Positions 1 through 12,034 of a stretch of DNA of 64,000 nucleotides are shown one piece after another. Each line of letters opens with the position of its first letter. Positions within the stretch are counted from its first letter, which is position 1. The stretch is from NCBI RefSeq assembly GCF_027580225.2, contig NC_073343.2, positions 2,217,501-2,281,500 on the forward strand. The letters are read 5' to 3'. The DNA comes from Misgurnus anguillicaudatus. Taxonomy: Eukaryota > Chordata > Actinopteri > Cypriniformes > Cobitidae. A program made the position numbers and the translations under genes. Below the pieces are notes generated by a model. The model worked only from the letters and a program-made list of their open reading frames with translations. It ran no database searches and had not been told where the DNA came from.

Positions 1-627
1 CATGTTGAACATTTATGATTATCACCAAATACTAGCTATTCATAAATTAATTAAAAGTATTAATTGACTGAAAACCTAATTATATAAAAATTACCCACAT
101 GTGCACAAATTGATATAACGTATGCAATATAAGTAATTTATGTTTATACAAAAAAAAAAGATAAAATAAATAACATTTGATTAATTGCTGTCTTTGATTT
201 ACTGGATGTAGAGTAAAACAAAGTAAGTAAATGTAATGTTTGTATGATTTTTGTTTCGCATAAATAAATATGTTGTAAAAATAAGCGACTGCAAGAGATT
301 TAATGTAGCTAATTTTGTTCATAACTATGCCAAATTAAGAATCTAGCTGAACTGAATGTTTTAGTATTTTATTGCAGAAAAAAAACTTAAAAACAAACAT
401 TAATCTTAAAAATGCTGCTTTATTTCTTAAATAAATAAATACATAAATAAAATAAAAATGTTTTTATTTCTAATTAAAATTTTAACTGAATGTTGAAGGT
501 CTGTTTGGAGGTCTATCTGTTCAGTTTTGCCTATTATACAGCAGATGGCGGTATTTCCTACTTTTCCCAAACTCCATTTTTCCTTCCCAAATTTGAGGAG
601 TTTGAAAGTTTAGGAAGTGCTTCAGTC
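1..627. other. 5' flank of gja1a, no gene seen
   Basis: AT-rich flank with homopolymer and TAAATAAA runs. The only open frame (80-322, minus) is low-complexity and has no recognisable domain. The distal connexin promoter presumably lies here, but I see no distinct element before the AP-1 sites near 628. Confidence 0.5.
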
Positions 628-665
628 TGAGTCAGCTGACTTTTAACTTTTTCACTTCTGACTCA
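628..665 (+). promoter_or_regulatory. Paired AP-1 sites of the gja1a promoter
   Basis: Two perfect AP-1 (TRE) heptamers lie 24 bases apart: TGAGTCA at 628-634 and TGACTCA at 659-665. Between them is a T-rich TTTTAACTTTTT stretch that may act as a weak TATA-like element. They sit about 145 bases before the splice donor of the presumed noncoding exon 1. Mammalian GJA1 proximal promoters also use AP-1 sites close to the start of transcription, so the placement fits. The transcription start itself is inferred. Confidence 0.55.
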
Positions 666-669
666 GACA

Positions 670-811
670 CTCCAGCGGATGGATGAGGAACATCTGCTGT
701 AGGAAAACTTCCTTTTATGTTAAAACTGCTTATTTTTGGTTGTTTCGAGTTTAAATGTCGTACAGATAGTGACTAACTGTCAAGGAGTTTGTCATTTTAA
801 AGAGATTCCAG
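670..811 (+). other. gja1a: Presumed noncoding exon 1 of gja1a
   Basis: A good splice donor (CCAG followed by GTAGGG) lies at 811/812, just downstream of the AP-1 pair. A matching acceptor (TCTGCTCTCTTTGTCAG) ends at 1530, 45 bases before the connexin ATG. This reproduces the usual connexin layout of a short 5' UTR exon, one intron, and an uninterrupted coding exon. The 5' boundary is a guess. Confidence 0.5.
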
Positions 812-1575
812 GTAGGGAAATCTGTTCTTTAGAATCTGGCTATATTTAAGGAACTGAATAGTCAGCATGCTTTAGACAGATGTTTAAACTTTACATTTTT
901 TTTATGTATGTTTTTACATTTGTCTTTTACTGCTTATGTTTTTAGATTTGTTTTCCCATGTACGACAGTTAAATGAATCTTATGCTTGTTCTTATAGATA
1001 TGCTACAGTATATATAGGGGCAGAACTGTCATAATGTACACTATAAGAAAAACTGACCAAAAACTGTCATTCGGGGCAGTACCCCTTCAAAAAGCACACC
1101 TTTGTGCCTAGATGGGTGCATATTAGTACCATAAAGGTACTTAACTTAATTTTTTAAGTTGAACTAACTTTTTTTTACAGTGTAGAGAATATACATAAAC
1201 AATTTGGAATTATAAGTGTATATGTATGCGATTATACTTTAAATAATTTTGTTCTTACTGCTTTAGTAACACTTTTCTTATTGGCTTGAAATTTATTTTT
1301 AGTTATGAAGTTCAAAATACTTTAAATGTTGAATCACTGCTCTTCATAAAACATGACCATTTATTTAAAGCAGAGATTGACCTATGAACATTTCTGAAGA
1401 TGTTTTGCCAAGGAGTATGTTATTTTATTTGGCAGAAACATGAAGAGCAAAGACCTCTCGGATGTGTTGAGATTTAAAGCGCTGGCTCTTCTGTGTTTAT
1501 AATACTCAATGAATCTGCTCTCTTTGTCAGTGAGAAGTTTGGTCCTCTATTGCCAAATACAGACCATCTTTCATC

Positions 1576-2661
1576 ATGGGTGACTGGAGCGCGCTGGGGA
1601 AACTTCTTGACAAGGTCCAGGCGTACTCAACGGCAGGAGGCAAAGTCTGGCTCTCGGTCCTCTTCATCTTCCGGATCCTGGTTTTGGGAACCGCCGTGGA
1701 GTCCGCGTGGGGAGATGAGCAGTCGGCGTTCCGGTGCAACACGGAGCAGCCGGGTTGTGTGAATGTGTGCTACGACAAATCTTTCCCAATCTCACACGTG
1801 CGCTTCTGGGTGTTACAGATCATATTTGTGTCCATGCCGACCCTGCTGTATTTGAGCCATGTTGTGTTCCTCATGCACAAGGAGGAGAAGCTAAATAAGA
1901 AAGAGGAGAAATTAAGAGACATCCAGAGCAAAGGAGGAGACGTGGACACCCTTCTGCGGGAAATCGAAATGAGGAAGTTCAAGTACGGCCTGGAAGATCA
2001 CGGGAAGATCAAAATGCGAGGTGGAATATTTTACACGTATATGGTGAGCATCGTGTTGAAGTCCATATTTGAAGTTGGCTTCCTGTTAATTCAATGGCAT
2101 CTTTATGGATTCAAGCTGTCGGCCATTTATACGTGTCAAAGGTTCCCCTGTCCCCATAAAGTGGATTGTTTCCTGTCTCGTCCCACAGAGAAGACAGTTT
2201 TTATCGTCTTCATGCTGGTTGTCTCGCTTGTTTCTTTGGCTCTCAACATCTTTGAGTTTTTCTATGTGATTTTCAAACGGATGAAGGACCAAATTAAAGA
2301 GTCGGAGAGAAAATTCGACAGAGCCTGCGATGTCAAGCCTTGTCCGCGAAACCTGTCCGGTTACGGGTATTACAATGACTGTTCTGCATCTGCACCTGTC
2401 CCCAATCTGGGGTACAATCTGAATACGGGTGATAAGTCGAACTCTTCTGACAACTACGACAAGCAAGCCAACGAACAGAATTGGACGAATTACAGTACAG
2501 AACAGAACCAGCTGGGTCAAAGGGACTATTGCCACACCCACCGCTTTCCATACCCCGAGAAAGGGACTTTGGGAAAAGATCTTCTCTTGCTTAAAGAGCT
2601 CGAACCTCGACCTAGTAGTCGAGCGAGTAGTCGGCCCAGACCCGATGATCTGGACATATAG
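1576..2661 (+). CDS. gja1a: Connexin, Cx43-like duplicate (Cx40.8)
   Basis: Gap-junction alpha connexin of 361 residues. Six subunits form a connexon in the plasma membrane, and two docked connexons form a cell-cell channel. Four membrane spans lie near residues 21-43, 77-99, 152-175 and 208-230. Extracellular loop 1 has Cys54, 61 and 65 ([12 protein letters not shown]) and loop 2 has Cys187, 192 and 198 (C-x4-C-x5-C), the same numbering as Cx43. The tail ends [15 protein letters not shown], nearly the Cx43 ZO-1 PDZ ligand, with the RASSRPRP phospho-region kept. Cx43 is about 20 residues longer; the shortened tail and mass of about 41 kDa fit fish Cx40.8. The coding sequence is intronless and the start is the universal [11 protein letters not shown]. 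Assignment to the a rather than the b copy rests on length and on the fabp7/trdn linkage. Confidence 0.93.
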   Translation: MGDWSALGKLLDKVQAYSTAGGKVWLSVLFIFRILVLGTAVESAWGDEQSAFRCNTEQPGCVNVCYDKSFPISHVRFWVLQIIFVSMPTLLYLSHVVFLMHKEEKLNKKEEKLRDIQSKGGDVDTLLREIEMRKFKYGLEDHGKIKMRGGIFYTYMVSIVLKSIFEVGFLLIQWHLYGFKLSAIYTCQRFPCPHKVDCFLSRPTEKTVFIVFMLVVSLVSLALNIFEFFYVIFKRMKDQIKESERKFDRACDVKPCPRNLSGYGYYNDCSASAPVPNLGYNLNTGDKSNSSDNYDKQANEQNWTNYSTEQNQLGQRDYCHTHRFPYPEKGTLGKDLLLLKELEPRPSSRASSRPRPDDLDI

Positions 2662-2944
2662 CAGAGACCTTAATGAAAGGCCTCATAGACAATTTCTTGA
2701 AGTTATGTAGTGAATGTTTTACAACATCGCTGAAAAGTGCAGAGTTGAATCTGACATCCAAAGAATGCAGCCTCAGCTTTTTTATATTTATTTTTAGATT
2801 TTTTATTTTATTAGTATTAGTAGGCTATATGACATATGGCTGGTTCTTGTGAAAATAGTATTTATGGTTCTGATAGTGAAAATATTCAGCTACTTATAAA
2901 AAACATTTAATATTATAAGTACATGGCTGGTTGACATACACTCT

Positions 2945-3060
2945 TTAAAAAGAAGAATGGAAGATGTACAATGTTTTGGCTGAATGGTTCTTAGAGGAAC
3001 CAGAAATCGTCCTTCTATGGCATCGCTGTGAAGAACCTTTTATAGCACCTTTATTTAAGT
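2945..3060. repeat. Dispersed GAAGAACC-type repeat
   Basis: Contains GGTTCTTAGAGGAACC and GGCATCGCTGTGAAGAACCTTTT. A related inverted piece lies at 4885-5000 (GGTTCTTTGCAGCGATACCC). This looks like a common fish interspersed repeat, possibly two halves separated by later insertions. Confidence 0.45.
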
Positions 3061-3075
3061 GTATTTTTTGTATAT

Positions 3076-3538
3076 TTAAAGGTCACGTTCCCAGTTAGTG
3101 TGTAATGTTGCTATAATAGCATAAATAATACCTGTAAAATGATAAAGCTCAAAGTTCACTGCCAGGCGATATATTTTCTTTAACAGAGTTCGCCTTTCAA
3201 AGCCTACAGCGAATGGCTGGTTTGGACTACAGCCCTCTACTTCCTGCTTTAATGACGTCAGTAGAACAGTTTTTTGACTAAACTCCGCCCACAGGAATAC
3301 GTCAGTCGTCAGATAAGCAAACAAACAGCAAGCTAAGCTGCTATCGAATCACAACACACTAAACAAGCTACACAATCAGAACTCGTTACGTTTTTCTAAA
3401 GGAGGGACTTCATAGAACAAGAAAGAAATCAGCCTGTTTTGAGGACATTGAAAACAGCGCTATAGAGATAAGTGTGAAAAATACAGCGTTTTTTTACACG
3501 TGAAACATGAACACATGTTATATTGATGGGACCTTTAA
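3076..3538. mobile_element. TTAA-bounded MITE
   Basis: Starts TTAAAGGTCAC and ends GGGACCTTTAA, with TTAA at both edges (3076-3079 and 3535-3538) and no complete transposase. The open frame inside it (3076-3324, minus) has no recognisable domain. Confidence 0.6.
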
Positions 3539-3589
3539 CATTAAGATTTTACTTTATAGTTTAATTTAAAGTTTAACATATATACACTC

Positions 3590-4500
3590 TATACCGAGCC
3601 AGACATTGTAAAAATTGGGGGCTTAGCCCAAATCTAGGGTTCAAAATGGTCCCCTGCTGATATTTTTTCTCCATTTACGGCAGCTTTATAAACTATTTTT
3701 TTAATCTAAGTGTTCTCTGTATTATCATTTTGAAACCGTAAAATAACAAATTTTGACAATGGCACTTTAACTTCTCTTATCGAAAAATAGGCAAAATATG
3801 TTTGCTGTAGGCTAATGCAGTAATTATAAAGCTACATAAGAAAGAATAAAAATTTTGACTTCACTTGTAGAACAATTTCTCACCTGCTTATTAGAAGCGT
3901 TTTAATGCAAGAGATTGAGGATTCACATTTTATAACTGTCTATTAATGTATTTCTGAGGTGAAATCATTGCGACTTTCAGTGAAATCCATATGGACTTTA
4001 ACTATATCCTTTCTTACCTTCTTACTTCTGACGACTTTTTTTTTATATTTATCTGTAAAAAAGAGATATGTGCAATGAGCAAGTTCTTCAAAGTTTTAAT
4101 TCGCTGTGATTAAATGTACTTTAAACATAACGTTATCAATGACAGTGTGCAGCAGCAGATCGCTAACAGTAGCCGTTAGCCATGCAGATAACATATTAGT
4201 TGACGCTATCACATAACTATTAATATACACTTTTACAGTAATAACGAAGGTACTGTAATAATAAACTCTTTGAAAATGCGTTTACTGTGGAGAGATTCAG
4301 CATGTTAATTTGCCTTCAATTTCAGTCTCTCATTCGTTGCCTGGAGTGGGGGACTGGAGCGTTTTAAGCTGAACGCCGCCACCTAGTGTCCTGGATTAAT
4401 TCGTTTTTAAAGATCTAAAAAGATTCGGGGCTTTTGACAAAACATTCAGGGCTTGAGCCCCAGAAGCCACTCCCTCGCTCCGCCCCTGCTCTATAACCAT
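3590..4500. repeat. Interspersed element relic
   Basis: Begins near GGGGGCTTAGCCCAAATC and ends with GGGCTTGAGCCCCAGAAGCC followed by a GC-rich CCACTCCCTCGCTCCGCCCC. The 'ggggcggagcgaggga' edge and the low-complexity interior look transposon-derived. No coding remnant was found. Boundaries are approximate. Confidence 0.35.
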
Positions 4501-4699
4501 GATTGGGTAAAATATGGAAAAACTTTTTTAAAAAAGTAATGCGAGTTACTTTTCAGTTTAATTAATTAAATTTAAAAATAAAATAATGTACTGAATTAAA
4601 CTGAACATATTAACGTAGAATTACGCACTCTGTGCACCTGAGCGGGAACAGTTTGAGTCGGAAACAGAGATGGCAGGTCAGAGCTTGACATTTTTTCGA

Positions 4700-4882
4700 T
4701 CATAAAAAACACCTGCAAGGCCTGAAAGAGATCAAGCCTCATCCAAGTAAGAAAAAGTAACGCAAAATATTGTAAGCATTACTTTCCATGAAAAGTAACT
4801 AAGTAACGCAATTAGTTACTTTTTTGGGCAGTAACTTAATATTGTAATGCATTACTTTTAAAAGTAACTTTCCCCAACACTG
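4700..4882. repeat. Repeat edge rich in AGTAACTTT/AAAGTTACT
   Basis: The right edge reads, on the minus strand, GTTGGGGAAAGTTACTTTTA and then alternates TAATGCATTAC and AGTAACT words. It resembles the terminus of a non-autonomous DNA element that is widespread in fish genomes. The left edge is not clear. Confidence 0.4.
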
Positions 4883-5387
4883 CTGCAGTGACAACTGGTT
4901 CTAAAAAGGTTCTTTGCAGCGATACCCAAGATAGAAGAACCGTTTTAGTCAAAGGTTCTTAGAATAATGATTTCCATGTTTTTATAGTCACCAGAGAACC
5001 ACACTGTTAAAAAATGCAGCATAAAGTTAAAACAACTTGGTTTTTGCAAGTCAATTCAACCTACTATTTTAAGTTTTGGCTTGTAAAAAGTTGACATAAC
5101 TTATAAAATCAAGTTGAAATTGTTTAACTTATTTTTTTTTAAGTTAAAGTAACATAAAAGTATTTGTTGATTTGACACAAATGCTGCATATTTTTGTACA
5201 GTTGTGCAACAGTTCTGTGGATGTTAATGGTTCTTTATTGAAAGACAAAGACAATTTTTGGAACATTTATTTTTAGGAGTGTTGTTGTGTCATGATGCAC
5301 CAATTGAGCTACATGTCATTCCAAATAGTGTGATTTAATATGGTGGTTTTTGGAAGGAGTAAATCTTTAAACACTACATTTTAAGTA

Positions 5388-6678
5388 GGGGAGAGCGGGG
5401 TAAGTTGTCACACGGGTAAGTTGTCACACTGTTCATAACTGCAACACTAGAGGCTCTATGTCAAAAATCAAATAGCCACTTTATGTGACTTCTTCTTCTA
5501 TAGTCAACTTCCTGTTCACATGTGGTCAAGATCACTGTAATCTGAGGTTAGCACAATTTTCTTATTTTTCTGCTTAAAAAGTAAAAAAAAATCACTTTAC
5601 ATTTTATGCAATACAACTTTGTTAGGTGTGAATGTTTAAAATGATTATTTTGCACAAAATAGAGGAGACCGTAAAGTGTCTTTTGATACTTTAGCTAAAG
5701 TGATATGATGAGCTAAACTTGAGATTTAGACAACATTAGCACACAAGTAAGTATGGGGCAAGTTGTCTCAATGACTTTGGGGCAAGTCGTCACATCTGAC
5801 AACTTGCCCCTGTACAAACAAACACATCGAACATGCTCAGAAAACATGATATAGAAAAGAATAAGCCTCAATCTAGCAAAAAGCTGTTTCAAAAGAAAGG
5901 GAAGCAGAAATCTGGACCTATGAAAAACAAGGCAGCTAAAAGAAGAAAAATCATGCAAGAGTCATCATCAGATGATGAAGAGTGCTTCTGCCTCGTCTGT
6001 GTAGAGCCATTTTCAAAGAGTCGTCCAAAGGAGACCTGGGTAAAATGTGTAAAATGCAACAATTGGGCCCATGATGCTTGCACCTCAGGCCAGGCAATTT
6101 ATGTGTGTCAGAATTGTGATTCTGGAGATGAGTCCTATTAGTCATACAGGGCATCTGTTTTGTTCAGAGGTTAAACATGTTAAGTTAAGCAAGTTATCTG
6201 CAGCGTTCCATTCAGTTATCTGGTTTTATGTGAAAGCCATAGAACATTTGAACCAAAGTTCAAAGTAAAGTGGTCTTGCCACTTAATTGAAATGTGCATT
6301 ATTTGGATTGAAATAATTGTTTTTCCAGATTCTCCAGGCACGGATGTTTATATTTCCAGTTTGGTTTGAGTTTAAAAATTAAAATCAATATTCACAATTA
6401 AGTAGTTGTGTTCTTATTTTTAGATAATCTAGTGTGACAACTTACCCGCCCTAGTGTGACAACTTACCCTCCGATGGGGCAAATTGTCACAAGTGCACAG
6501 TCACTATTCAACAGTCTACAACTCTGTAATGAGATAAGATATAAAGATGTTATGAATACAACATATGTGCCCAAGACTTCCTTCTTTCATTTGGTATGAG
6601 ATTTATACCATTTTGATGTATGGTGCTCAGTAAATGTTAGACAGTGTGAAAAGTGTGACAACATACCCCGCTCTCCCC
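5388..6678 (+). mobile_element. Deleted pogo/Tigger-type DNA transposon
   Basis: Terminal inverted repeats GGGGAGAGCGGGGTAAGTTG (5388) and the complementary CATACCCCGCTCTCCCC (ending 6678) are flanked by TA on both sides (5386-5387 and 6679-6680), the target duplication of Tc1/mariner/pogo elements. Subterminal TAAGTTGTCACAC words recur inside both ends. The body is only 1.3 kb and keeps just the C-terminal end of the transposase frame, so the element is an internally deleted, non-autonomous derivative. Confidence 0.8.
5833..6141 (+). pseudogene. C-terminal PHD-finger remnant of a pogo-like transposase
   Basis: Open frame of 102 codons inside the 5388-6678 element. A basic stretch (KKGKQKSGPMKNKAAKRRK) and an acidic linker are followed by a C4HC3 zinc finger: C-x2-C, C-x2-C, W-x-H-x2-C and a final C-x2-C, closing with CQNCDSGDE. 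Fish pogo/Tigger-family transposases with a DDE domain often carry such a C-terminal PHD finger. The DNA-binding and DDE parts are missing here, so this cannot be a working transposase. Whether the fragment is transcribed is unknown. Confidence 0.6.
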
Positions 6679-6680
6679 TA

Positions 6681-8719
6681 CTGTCAGTATTGTAAAGCTC
6701 AGTTTTCTTATTGTCTTACTGTTTAACCACTGAAGAATAAATCCAAGTAAGATCCGAAGTCTATCCAAGTAAGATCAGCCTAATTCAACCCTACTGGAAT
6801 AAATTAAGATCATTCATTCTTTTCCAGAAGGATCTTAACTCTGAACATTTTCTGTCTATTCTTCTTTTTCCGACAGCATTTTTCCATTACGGGAAGTTGG
6901 CCAGCACATATAAATGGAGCACTGTTTCTAGTTTTTTTTAACTGAGTAACTGTACTGTGGTCTTCTGTAAAGTCTCCAGTAAAGTTTAAAATCAAGCCGC
7001 TTATCATTTCGCTAAAGTGTTGACATAAATGTTGGTTATTAAATTTACGTAATAATGCACAAGCGGCAAATTGACTCCCTGTGATTGACCAAACTTTAAA
7101 AGAGTTTGAAATTGAAATGACTTAATAAGATTCAACCTTTTCCTCTGTTCTCAGAGTTTCCTATTTATCCGATGAACTAAATGAAAACATGTGCTTTGAC
7201 TCAGGTCTGCCAGCCACATGTGGCTAAACAGAAAAGCAAAGGTAAAGTACTTGAATTATGTATGTGAAAACATTTTTGTAATATCTGGGCTATGTGCATC
7301 AAGCCAAGAGAAAGTGCAGTTATGTAGTAAGAGGGGATTAACGAAAAAACTTTTTGCCCTTGAATTCCAAAATATTCCACATTATCAAATGCAGATTTGT
7401 AAGGATTAAAATACTTTAGAAGGTAAACCTTTCTCTGCATTTCATACAATACATTCCTCATTTGGATGATCAAACATGACCTTTCACCAAGATATGTACA
7501 ACTAATGAAATGTGAAACATTTCCTAACTCAGTTTAACACTAGCTTTGTTTTTTGTGTCTCAGGACAGTCTTTATACAATTTTATATCATTGCAGTATGT
7601 GTGTTCCCTAAAGATCGAACCCTGCAATGCTACCAACTGAGCTACAGGAACAAAACTTTTTAGTAACCATTCATACCAATCACATGAACCACTGCATATC
7701 AACACCCAAACTAGCAGTGCCCTAGAAACAGAACAGTCGTGAACTCTGTACACCTTCAGTGTTCAAACTACACAGGGCTTATAACAAGCAAACTTTAAAT
7801 CTCTTTCACACTGTCAGAAAAAATGGTCCCAAGCTGTCACTGGTGCAGTACCCTTTGAAAAGGCCCCCAGCGAGCAAAAGCCATTATTCACCAACTACCT
7901 ACATACCTAAAATAGTCTGGTTATGGGTAACCTACTTCTAGCCAAAATAAACTTAAAATTTGGTTAAATAAACCTGAATTACAAGTCGTCAAAATAACTT
8001 AAGAGATGTGTTTAGTTTCATTTATTTTATTTTATTTATTTTTGGGCTATGGTTAGACATCTATTAAATACAAAATTGCTTACTGGGTCCTAATATGAAC
8101 CATTTACAGTACAGATATGCATACATTTGGTACCAATATACACATTTGAGGTCTTTGGATGAATCTTTGTTAAGAAATGAAGTGTGCCCATGTTGCATTT
8201 TTGATATCTTCATGTGTGGTGACGTTTAAAGTCCTCAAACAAAGTCTGTAGTTCCAAGTAGCAACTTGTTAGCAAGCACCCTTTTAAAGACAATTTGAAA
8301 GTTTTAAAAAGTCACGAGTAGGGATATTAAAGGTTTTCTGTCATAGAATAAAACATGAAAATATATTGGGCTTATGTTATCCCAAGATCTTATTTAAGGA
8401 GTTTAACCAAAACCCATTGACTTCGGGATGATGGAACCGAAAGTGCTAAAATGCTTACTCGCTTCGGGTTTTGCCTACAAAAAATATGTCACACGATTTA
8501 AAACAACGTTGTATTTGTACATTTCACAAGACTTTGCATTTTTGGGGTGTGTCCTTTAAAATGCAAATGAGCTGATCTCTGCAGTAAATGGCAGTGCCGT
8601 GGTTGAATAGTGCAGATTTAGGGGGCCGTATTATCCCCTTCTGACATCACAGGAAGAGCCAAATTTTATAGACCTATACTTTTACATGCTTGCACAGAAT
8701 GGTTTACCAAAACTAAGTT
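6681..8719. other. Intergenic, no gene seen
   Basis: No coding evidence; the open frames are short and unrelated to known families. Around 7815-7870 and 8090-8150 there are pieces of a dispersed repeat (CTGTCACTGGTGCAGTACCC, GGTACCAATATACACATTTG) that also occurs near 1060-1140, 25130-25215 and 62480-62660. From about 8500 a repeat related to 40128-40535 begins (TTTCACAAGACTTT, AAATGAGCTGATCTCTGCA). Confidence 0.5.
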
Positions 8720-8925
8720 ACACTGAAAAAAACGATTCATTGAATTTAATCAATTTTTTAAGGTAAGTGGTTGCAATCAATTTATTTAAGCTCCATTTAA
8801 ACAAAAGTTTTATATTTTATTTTAGTTTACTAATCTTTTTTGTTTAAATGTGGCTTGGGTGAGTTGATTGCGGCCACTTGCCTTGGAGGAATTGATTGAA
8901 TTCAATGAATCATTTTTATCAGTGT
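8720..8925. mobile_element. Palindromic MITE with TA duplication, copy 1
   Basis: Foldback element with ends CACTGAAAAAA and CAGTG flanked by TA. Its two arms pair along almost their full length (AAGGTAAGTGGTTGCAATCA on one side and its near-complement on the other). It is inserted in a larger repeat (about 8500-9228) that resumes after copy 2. Confidence 0.7.
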
Positions 8926-8953
8926 ACTGGGATGATCTTTTTCACATTATCTA

Positions 8954-9163
8954 CACTGAAAAAAAATGATTAATTGAATTTAATAAATTTTTTTAAGGTA
9001 AGTGGTTGCAATCAATTTATTTAAGCTACATTTAAACAAAAGTTTTCTATTTTATTTTACTTTACTAATCTTTTTTGTTTAAATGTAGGCAGCTTAAATA
9101 AATTGATTGCAACCGCTTACCTTAAAAAAATTGATTAAATTCAATTAATAATTTTTTTCAGTG
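8954..9163. mobile_element. Palindromic MITE with TA duplication, copy 2
   Basis: Second copy of the same family, only 28 bases after copy 1. TA lies at 8952-8953 and 9164-9165, with the same CACTGAAAAAA termini. The inverted arms are cleaner than in copy 1, suggesting a younger insertion. Confidence 0.72.
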
Positions 9164-9229
9164 TAGGTTCATACAGCACTGGGGACCCAGTTATAGCACT
9201 TAAACATGAAAAAAGTCAGATTTTGTCCC

Positions 9230-10498
9230 CTTTAACATTATAAATACGTTAGCTGACATGAACTTATGAACAATATAGTTTTCAGCATTTATTCATCTTT
9301 GTTAATGTAAATTAATGTCATGTGTTCATGTTATTTCATTGTGCATTAACTAGTTAACTTTACAAATTTTGATTTTAAAAATGTATTTGTAAATGCTAAA
9401 AATAATAATTATTTCATGCTGTAGAAGTATTGTTCAATGCTAGTTCATGTTAGCTAATGCTAATAACTTTGAAATATGTTATTTTCCAGTTGTTTGTGTT
9501 AAAATCAGTCATGTGACTTTATAAAATAAATAAAATACCTGTATGAAAACGTTCCTTAAGTTTGTCTTCTTTTTTGACAAATGTCTAGATTTTAACTAGT
9601 TATATTACATTTTTGTGTTATAATTTTGTTTTTTTCATACTGATAAAAAGATTTATATCTTGAATTTACAGTAAGTCGCTTCAGAAAAAAGTGTCAAATT
9701 CATAGATGTAAAATCGAAAAATACAAAATACACTTTCCTAGACTCATCTTTTTGCTCTGCCAACTGGAAGATCTGAAGTAACCGGACATACTTTCCAGCC
9801 TGCCAGTTTAATTGAAAACAGCAGGCTGTAGTTCTCGTTCTGAATGTTGTGTCGTACCAATTACATTATAGAGTAAACTAGTCTGAATGCCGGTGTGTAA
9901 TTGTGTGTAACGTTATGGAATAGCACATGTTTGATATCCTACTTGCAGAAATTGTAAGTCCAGATTAGCTGTGTTTAAAAATAAGTGTTTTGTTCTCTGT
10001 CCCTTGGGGATAGTTTTTAGTGTAGTATTAAGTTCTGTGGAAACATCTTGTTTTAATATATTAGGCAAACTTTATATGATAGTACAAAGAACAACATCAA
10101 TCCTTTTAATAACATCAGTTACTAAAGTATACCCACGGAAAGCTCTGGGGTCGGGCTACAGTCGGGCCTCCTCTGAGTTGTAATTTAGAAAATAAGGGAG
10201 AGGCCACAGGGTTTATGGTTTGTGGTGACAACAAGGTTCATTCGCCCTCTGCAGTACAAACTCAAGTCAGTTCAGCAGCATCACATGGTGCTTCCTTTAT
10301 TATGTTAAACACTCTGAGAGTTTTAAAGTGACCTGGTCTTCGATTTGCGGTGTGAATTATTAGAAACGTTTATAGATATCTGTTCAGCATGTTTACTTAT
10401 TTAGTTTTAAAGAACCACTGAAGTGCCTTGAAATGCACTGCTTTGTTGGCATAATTTCCACTGAAACGGAGCATAAGTGGGCCATATTGAGTGGCCCC
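9230..10498. other. Intergenic, no gene seen
   Basis: AT-rich sequence with no coding frame of note. 9290-9480 resembles the TTAGTTCATGTTAGCTAATG repeat that also appears at 33370-33490 and 45590-45690. Confidence 0.45.
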
Positions 10499-10501
10499 TC
10501 C

Positions 10502-10568
10502 CCCTTTTAAAATAGCCAATAGCGGTTGATTTACGGTAAACATACCGCTATTGGCTATTTTAAAAGGG
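10502..10568. repeat. Perfect 25-bp inverted repeat (hairpin)
   Basis: Arms 10502-10526 and 10544-10568 are exact reverse complements (core AAAATAGCCAATAGCGGT) around a 17-base loop. It could be the relic of a foldback element or a cruciform-prone site. Confidence 0.75.
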
Positions 10569-10598
10569 AAAGGGTCCATTTACCTCACAACCTGGAAC

Positions 10599-11003
10599 GT
10601 AGGCCCTGTCCCAAATGGCACAATCCGTACTTGTGGACCTCCTCAGAGTCCACACTTTGATGACATCATGTAGTGCAGACCTTAGGGACACTTGACGTGA
10701 GTTCAAGAGGGCGCACCGGAGTCGTATTTTCGGACAGACTTGATTTCACGCCGGAAATAGGAAGTTACAGTGTGAACTCCTCCCTTCCGTCGTCTGATTG
10801 GTCTGATTGCTCTGATTGCTCTTTCGCAAGGACTTCTGGGTTGGTACGTGCACAAAGCCTGTAAAGGGGGCGCTGATGAGCACACTTCGGAGCATAAAAA
10901 TGACTGATGGGAGACCCTACGTACTCGTAGACTAAGCTAGCATGCGCAATTTAAGGCCACGAGACCGAAAGTCTACATGAAGTGCGCCATTTGGGACAGG
11001 ACC
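10599..11003. mobile_element. Non-autonomous DNA element, CCCTGTCCCAAATGG ends
   Basis: Inverted termini GGCCCTGTCCCAAATGGC and GCCATTTGGGACAGGACC enclose about 400 bases with no transposase. The small open frames on both strands are by-products of the GC-rich interior. Confidence 0.65.
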
Positions 11004-12034
11004 ATAGACTGTAAAGAAATATAGACGTAGTGTCCATGATGTCACCCATAGGTTTGTAAAAAGCTTTTTTGAAGCCAATAGTGGGCAGAGCCTGCCATTG
11101 CCATCTTGGCCGTTCGTCACTGCGAATCACTTACGGATAATCGAAAATGGGTAAAGAGGCAGGAAGTGGGTGAAGCTGAGGTGGCTGGTTGCTGAAACTA
11201 TGCCCGCCTAGCTTGACAGTAGTGAAAGTAGTGGCAGTTCGCCCTTAATTATGCAGAACTTTAAGGCTTAATATAATTTAAACGGATGAGTTACAAAAAA
11301 TTCACCCCCCTCACAGTTGTTATGAAGGGCAAAATTAGCTATATAGACCAAAAATACTTTTTGTACCAGGCTGTGAACATGTTTTCTACTGTAAAGTTGG
11401 GCATTTTAACATGGGGTCTATGGGAATTGACTCCCTTTTGGAGCCAGCCTCTAGCGGCCAGTCAGGGAATTGCAGTTTAAGTCACTTCCGGTATTGGCTT
11501 CATCAGAGAGATCGGAATATTGCCCCTGGAATCTTTTATTTTCTTATTATATTTTGAACAAACATACAACATGACGAGAAGCTAAAGTGCAGAATTGTCA
11601 TAAAAATCATTGATTTGTACTTAATTTTTCTAAATATAAAATTTTTACATGTTTATGTTTTGAGCACACCAATTTAGATATCATAATAGCTTACTCATCC
11701 TAAAAGTAAAAAAGTTCAATTTTGATTCCATAGGGACTTTTAAAAACCATAATAAAATCAAGCGGATTTACATTTGGCGGTTTTTACACATTTTAGGTAA
11801 ATAAAATCATGACATAATTGTGTTGGACTTTTTTTAATAACCAGTTAATTTTTCCATCCTTTTTGCCTTTTTGCATAATTTTTAAAGCTTGGGTAGTGCT
11901 ATAATACGACATTTGAGTGACTCACCTTGAATGTAAAAGTCACGGTACACACCAATGGTCCATTTGTTCAAACAGACACTATTAAGTTATTTGTGGTTGT
12001 CTGATGCATAGACATTATATACTGTCTATGGTCT
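11001..12034. mobile_element. Element with GACCATAGACTGTA termini
   Basis: Starts GACCATAGACTGTAAA and ends TATACTGTCTATGGTC, inverted relative to each other, directly abutting the preceding element. The interior holds no recognisable protein. Confidence 0.5.

Noticed and set aside
2086..2541. 151-codon minus-strand frame under the connexin
   Set aside because: Antisense shadow of the conserved gja1a coding sequence, with no family resemblance.
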